This document shows positions 61,622 to 64,000 of a stretch of DNA of 64,000 bases, in pieces. The notes beneath the pieces are model-generated. The model was not told the DNA's origin. It did no database searches and saw only the letters and a program-made list of their open reading frames with translations. The translations under genes were made by a program, and so were the position numbers. Origin of the DNA: Mobiluncus sp034180645 (GTDB taxonomy: Bacteria > Actinomycetota > Actinomycetes > Actinomycetales > Actinomycetaceae); contig NZ_JAXFNY010000004.1 in assembly GCF_034180645.1 (NCBI RefSeq), forward strand, positions 1 through 64,000, given 5' to 3'. The first letter of the stretch is position 1. Each line of letters starts with the position of its first letter.

Positions 61622-63274
61622 TTACTTGGTGATGTCGAAGTACAACGGCTTGGAGTGCCAGTCGAACTGGACGCCCTGGACGCCTTCTGCCCAACCGCCG
61701 TTAACGTTGGAGTACCACAGCGGAATCGTCGGCAGTTCCTTCAACAGGATTTCCTGAGCCTGATCGTAAATCTTAAAGGCTTCCTTTTGATCAGAGGTGT
61801 TCAGAGCCTGCTTCAACAGATTGTCGAAATCCGGGTTGGAGTAATCGCCGTCATTGGAAGAACCGCCGGTGCCATAGAGCGGGCCGAGGAAGTTGTAAGG
61901 CGAGGGGTAGTCCGCCTGCCAACCGGTACGGAACGCCGTCTTAATGGTGCGGTTGGTGACTTCGTCACGGATGGACTTAAAGTCGGGGTAAGGCGCACCC
62001 TTGGCTTCAATATCCAAAGTGTTCTTAATGGAGTTCATGACTGCGTCAACCCAGGCCTGGTGTCCACCATCGGAGTTGTATGCCAGTTGCAAATCGCCAG
62101 TCCACGGTTCAATCGCGTCAGCCTGCTTCCACAGTTCCTTGGCCTTTTCGGGGTTGTACTTCAGTACCTCGTTGCCGGCCAGCGAGTCGTTGTGACCGGG
62201 GATAACCGGGGCGACGAAGTCAGTTGCCGGGGTACGCGTACCCTGGAAGATAGTGTCGCAGACCTCTTCACGGTTGATAGCCATGGAGATAGCTTGCAAG
62301 CGCAGTGCTCCAGCTTCACCCTGCAAACGAGTGTCAGACTTCGGGAAAGTGAAGGACTGGAAGATAGCGGAAGGCTCGTTAACCGAGCGGTCGCCCAATT
62401 CGTCCTGGTAGGTTCCGAATGCAGAGTCCGGAATAGCATCCAATACGTCCAATGCGCCCGACTGCAAATCGTTGTAAGCCGCGTCCTGGGTGGAATAGAA
62501 CTTGAGAGTCACCCCGCCGTTCTTCGGCATACGGTCACCCTTGTAGTCCGGGTTCGGAATCAGTTCAATTTGTTCGTTGTGCTTCCAAGAATCCTTCTTT
62601 ACCACGTAGGGACCGTTGGTGATGGGGTTTTCACCGTAAGCCTTAACTTTGGCAGGATCGCCAATACCGGCTTCCGGTAGCGGATAGAACGCCGAGTAGC
62701 CTAAACGCAGCGGGAAGTCAGATTCTGGCTGTTCCAAAGCGATGGTAAAGGTGGTGTCATCCACCACATTCAAACCGGTCATATCCACGTCGCCGGTGCC
62801 ATTCGGATCCGCCTCAGTAGCGGCTTCTGCAGCCGCCAGCGCTTCGTCGTAGCCCTGGATAGATTCAAAGAAGTAGGCGTTGAGCATGTTATGCTTCACA
62901 GCTTGATTCCAGGCATCGACAAAGGACTTGGAAGTGACCGCTGTGCCGTCCGAGAACTTGGTATCGCCCTTAATTTTCACAGTCCAGTTCTGGTTATCGT
63001 CAGATGTAATCGATTCGGCGACTTCCATCTGGGGGTTGCCTTTGGCATCGTAGTATTCCAGACCAGCGAAAATGTGATCCAGAATCAAGCCGCCACCGGT
63101 TTCGTTAGTGTTGGCTGGAATCAGCGGGTTCTGGGGTTCGGAATCATTACCCACAATTACCGCATTGGCACCAGTTTTGCCTTCAGCATCCCCGCCATTT
63201 GAGCCGGATGCGCAAGCAGTCATCGTCAGCGCCAAAGCCGCTGCGGCAGCAATGGCAGTTAGTTGTTTCTTCAC
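61622..63274 (-). CDS. Peptide-binding lipoprotein of ABC importer (family 5)
   Basis: About 550 residues, DppA/OppA-like. The signal peptide ends in the lipobox LTMTAC. Mature features include VGNDSEPQNPLIPANTNETGGGLILDHIFAGL, KFSDGTAVTSKSFVDAWN, NGPYVVKKDSWKHNEQIELIPNPDY and the C-terminal YDQAQEILLKELPTIPLWY. The GTG at 63274 with GGAGG eight bases upstream is preferred to the TTG five codons earlier. It captures oligopeptides for the downstream permeases and ATPase. Confidence 0.94.
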   Translation of the reverse strand: MKKQLTAIAAAAALALTMTACASGSNGGDAEGKTGANAVIVGNDSEPQNPLIPANTNETGGGLILDHIFAGLEYYDAKGNPQMEVAESITSDDNQNWTVKIKGDTKFSDGTAVTSKSFVDAWNQAVKHNMLNAYFFESIQGYDEALAAAEAATEADPNGTGDVDMTGLNVVDDTTFTIALEQPESDFPLRLGYSAFYPLPEAGIGDPAKVKAYGENPITNGPYVVKKDSWKHNEQIELIPNPDYKGDRMPKNGGVTLKFYSTQDAAYNDLQSGALDVLDAIPDSAFGTYQDELGDRSVNEPSAIFQSFTFPKSDTRLQGEAGALRLQAISMAINREEVCDTIFQGTRTPATDFVAPVIPGHNDSLAGNEVLKYNPEKAKELWKQADAIEPWTGDLQLAYNSDGGHQAWVDAVMNSIKNTLDIEAKGAPYPDFKSIRDEVTNRTIKTAFRTGWQADYPSPYNFLGPLYGTGGSSNDGDYSNPDFDNLLKQALNTSDQKEAFKIYDQAQEILLKELPTIPLWYSNVNGGWAEGVQGVQFDWHSKPLYFDITK

Positions 63275-63418
63275 GAGGTTAGCCTCCAAAGATATCCTCA
63301 GCTTGGCGCCATCAGCGCCTTCGCTGAACTTTCGGGTAATACCACTTTTGTGGCACGAGGCTAGTTTACAGGCAAAACCTAAATATAACTAAAAACATAC
63401 CCATCTTTTACCTTTGAT

Positions 63419-63472
63419 GCGGCTTTGGTGCGGCTTTGATTCAGCTCTGATCCGGCTCTGGTTCGCGCTGAT
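63419..63472. repeat. 11-bp degenerate tandem repeats
   Basis: Five consecutive near-copies of GCGGCTTTGGT (units starting at 63419, 63430, 63441, 63452, 63463) lie about 145 bases upstream of the peptide-binding protein gene. An 11-bp period puts each unit on the same helix face. The 608-base gap 63275-63882 has no gene and holds these repeats, a 60-bp dyad, palindromic repeat copy 2 and the tRNA terminator. Confidence 0.65.
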
Positions 63473-63480
63473 AGTGCGTT

Positions 63481-63540
63481 AAATCTATTTAAATGGGTCG
63501 GTGTGCCATATATGGCATACCGGAACGTTTAAATAGGTTT
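63481..63540. repeat. 60-bp imperfect palindrome
   Basis: Symmetry is centred between 63510 and 63511 at TGCCATATATGGCA. The outer arms AAATCTATTTAAA and TTTAAATAGGTTT also match, so most of 30 base pairs are symmetric, several mismatches being G-T pairs in RNA. No loop separates the arms. It could be a regulator-binding region for the peptide importer operon or a dispersed element. Confidence 0.65.
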
Positions 63541-63623
63541 TATTTGGGATTTTTTTGGAAATTGGGCTTTCGGAGCCGGGCCCCCGGGGAGTTGGTCGGC
63601 GGTTTGTTGGTGGGTTGCGGAGT

Positions 63624-63726
63624 GCACGTGGTTTATAGGGGGAGAATAGCCGGGTAGCTGCCATTATTGGCAGCTACCCGGCTATTCTCCCCTTTTAGGC
63701 ACAATCGAGCGGGTATCCCCTGATTT
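63624..63726 (+). repeat. Dispersed palindromic repeat, copy 2
   Basis: The core 63641-63690 is identical in all 50 bases to 47761-47810 (23-bp arms, TTAT loop), and the flanks (GCACGTG, TTTATAGG, GAGCGGGTATCCCC) are close to copy 1 in the same direction. It lies between the tRNA-Ser terminator and the peptide-binding protein gene. Confidence 0.9.
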
Positions 63727-63850
63727 TCGTCGGCGTTTGCGCGGTGCTGTTCTGCTGATTACGTGCGGCGAGATGCGCAGGGAGGCAACAGGTTCGCCAC
63801 GAAAACCGCTGGCCGTCGCGGGGCTCTACCGACCTTGTGCAAATGAAAAT

Positions 63851-63874
63851 GATGCCCGGCACAGGCCGGACATC
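63851..63874 (-). terminator. tRNA-Ser terminator
   Basis: GATGCCCGGC and GCCGGACATC pair around ACAG with one mismatch. On the minus strand the stem is followed by ATTTTCATTT. It starts nine bases past the tRNA 3' end. Confidence 0.75.
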
Positions 63875-63882
63875 ACCACCAG

Positions 63883-63967
63883 CGGAGGATGGGGGATTCG
63901 AACCCCCGAGGGCTTGCACCCAACACGCTTTCCAAGCGTGCGCCATAGGCCACTAGGCGAATCCTCC
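63883..63967 (-). tRNA. tRNA-Ser (anticodon GGA)
   Basis: The 85-base gene has acceptor arms GGAGGAT / ATCCTCC, an anticodon stem CACGC / GCGTG with loop TTGGAAA (anticodon GGA, reading UCC and UCU), the long variable arm of a class II tRNA, and a T arm GGGGGTTCGAATCCCCC. The discriminator base is G and CCA is not encoded. Confidence 0.97.
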
Positions 63968-64000
63968 AGGTATTTGGTTAATCTGCAAAAAGCAGCGCCT

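Noticed and set aside
63883..63967. tRNA-Ser as attachment site of an island
   Set aside because: No integrase and no repeat of the tRNA 3' end are visible in the window; the island, if any, would lie outside it.

Overview
This window reads as chromosomal DNA of a high-to-middle G+C Actinobacterium of the Actinomycetaceae type. The supporting features are an actinobacterial-style RpoB/RpoC pair, the left-handed beta-helix DapD of the actinobacterial kind, a menaquinone pathway, secreted proteins built from cell-wall-binding repeat 2 (CWB2) modules, a PP2C/FHA/FtsK-EccC-like operon and GTG/TTG starts. The combination suggests a Mobiluncus-like organism. The genus is inference from gene content; no marker here proves it.

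Layout. (1) 0-25 kb is a broken-up menaquinone region: menG/ubiE (3.6 kb, +), menD (6.6-8.3, -), menC (14.4-15.5, -), menB (18.6-19.7, -) and menE (21.2-22.8, +), with menA further away at 46.7 kb. Between them lie a CWB2 surface protein with an AT-rich foreign-looking tail, a DUF4143 ATPase, a membrane-anchored HtrA protease, a PP2C-FHA-FtsK/EccC-like operon whose ATPase has lost the Walker A lysines, an AT-rich three-gene cassette (cassette A, 16.57-18.54 kb), a DUF3048 lipoprotein and an AI-2E family transporter. (2) 25.5-33 kb holds rpoC and rpoB with a terminator behind rpoC. (3) 33.3-41.4 kb is a sugar system: an ABC importer (binding protein and two permeases), a DeoR-type regulator, and a divergent operon of SIS isomerase, ROK kinase, PfkB kinase and class II aldolase. 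It resembles a galactosamine/N-acetylgalactosamine-to-tagatose-bisphosphate route; the deacetylase and the importer ATPase are not here. (4) 41.5-44.5 kb holds a second AT-rich three-gene cassette (cassette B) inserted at the 3' end of an aldose 1-epimerase gene and flanked by a 100-bp, 96%-identical duplication of that gene end. (5) 44.6-57.6 kb is mostly housekeeping: a 54-aa zinc-ribbon-like protein, a CoA-disulfide-reductase-like enzyme, menA, radA, a triply frameshifted CWB2-CAP pseudogene, dapD, gltA (with DosR-like boxes upstream), fdxA, a VanW protein and typA. (6) 57.7-64 kb is a complete peptide ABC importer (binding protein, two permeases, double ATPase) followed by a repeat-rich intergenic region and a tRNA-Ser(GGA).

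The most unusual content is the pair of AT-rich cassettes. Each encodes a small secreted cysteine-containing protein, a lipoprotein and a cytosolic protein with overlapping reading frames. By eye the secreted proteins, and more weakly the lipoproteins, look related between cassettes. In both, the strong ribosome binding site in front of the secreted gene does not point at an in-frame ATG (ACG in B; a shifted ATG or an ATT in A). A toxin/immunity or surface-antigen exchange role is possible but not shown. The other striking layer is structured intergenic DNA: a perfect 23-bp-arm hairpin present twice 16 kb apart with conserved flanks, a 60-bp dyad, and 11-bp and 23-24-bp degenerate tandem repeats.

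Limits: all family calls are from motif recognition and length. No database search, GC computation or folding was run.
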